From Anaerolineae bacterium (lineage in GTDB: Bacteria > Chloroflexota > Anaerolineae > B4-G1), in the NCBI GenBank assembly GCA_030612585.1, contig JAUWNP010000120.1, forward strand, positions 1-13,165: a stretch of 13,165 bases of DNA. The letters run 5' to 3'. Under the pieces are notes generated by a model. That model saw nothing but the letters and a program-made list of their open reading frames with translations, was not told the DNA's origin and searched no databases. The translations under genes and the position numbers were made by a program. This document shows, piece after piece, positions 13,130 to 13,165 of the stretch. Numbering within the stretch: position 1 is the stretch's first letter; every line of letters begins with the position of its first letter.

Positions 13130-13165
13130 AACTTCTTGTGAGTACGTGGCCCTGGATGGCGGCTA

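Overview
The window reads as part of a GC-rich bacterial chromosome. It most resembles Chloroflexota of the Anaerolineae type. That placement is an inference from style: GAF-rich histidine kinases, an LCP protein on a long Thr/Pro-rich stalk, a THEP1-type NTPase, and short arrays of 7-bp units in leaders and inside a gene. No rRNA, tRNA, CRISPR array, insertion sequence, integrase or phage gene was seen.

Left part (1-2380): an ABC transporter ATPase of the iron/thiamine/polyamine importer type, probably the last gene of an operon that starts left of the window, ends 9 bp from a convergent MFS transporter gene. A TTTGGGA heptamer array is translated inside the ABC gene. The MFS gene and a small THEP1-type NTPase gene diverge from two good sigma-70-type promoters whose -35 boxes overlap.

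Middle (2382-4489): the NTPase gene, then a LytR-CpsA-Psr (LCP) cell-wall glycopolymer transferase with its own promoter, whose -35 box overlaps the NTPase stop codon. The leaders of the MFS and LCP genes consist almost wholly of related 5 x 7-bp arrays and offer little or no Shine-Dalgarno sequence.

Right part (4509-13129): three consecutive histidine kinase genes. HK1 is soluble, REC-GAF-GAF-PAS-HisKA-HATPase. HK2 is membrane bound, Cache-TM-5xGAF-PAS-HisKA-HATPase, 1573 aa. HK3 is a short soluble REC-HisKA-HATPase. HK1 and HK2 each have a near-consensus promoter with 17-bp spacing, while HK3 appears to be read through from HK2. HK1 and HK2 share two long paralogous blocks and differ by one GAF module at the junction. 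No DNA-binding response regulator lies in the window. The cluster therefore looks like a phosphorelay or kinase network in which two kinases carry their own receivers; how they wire together is inference.
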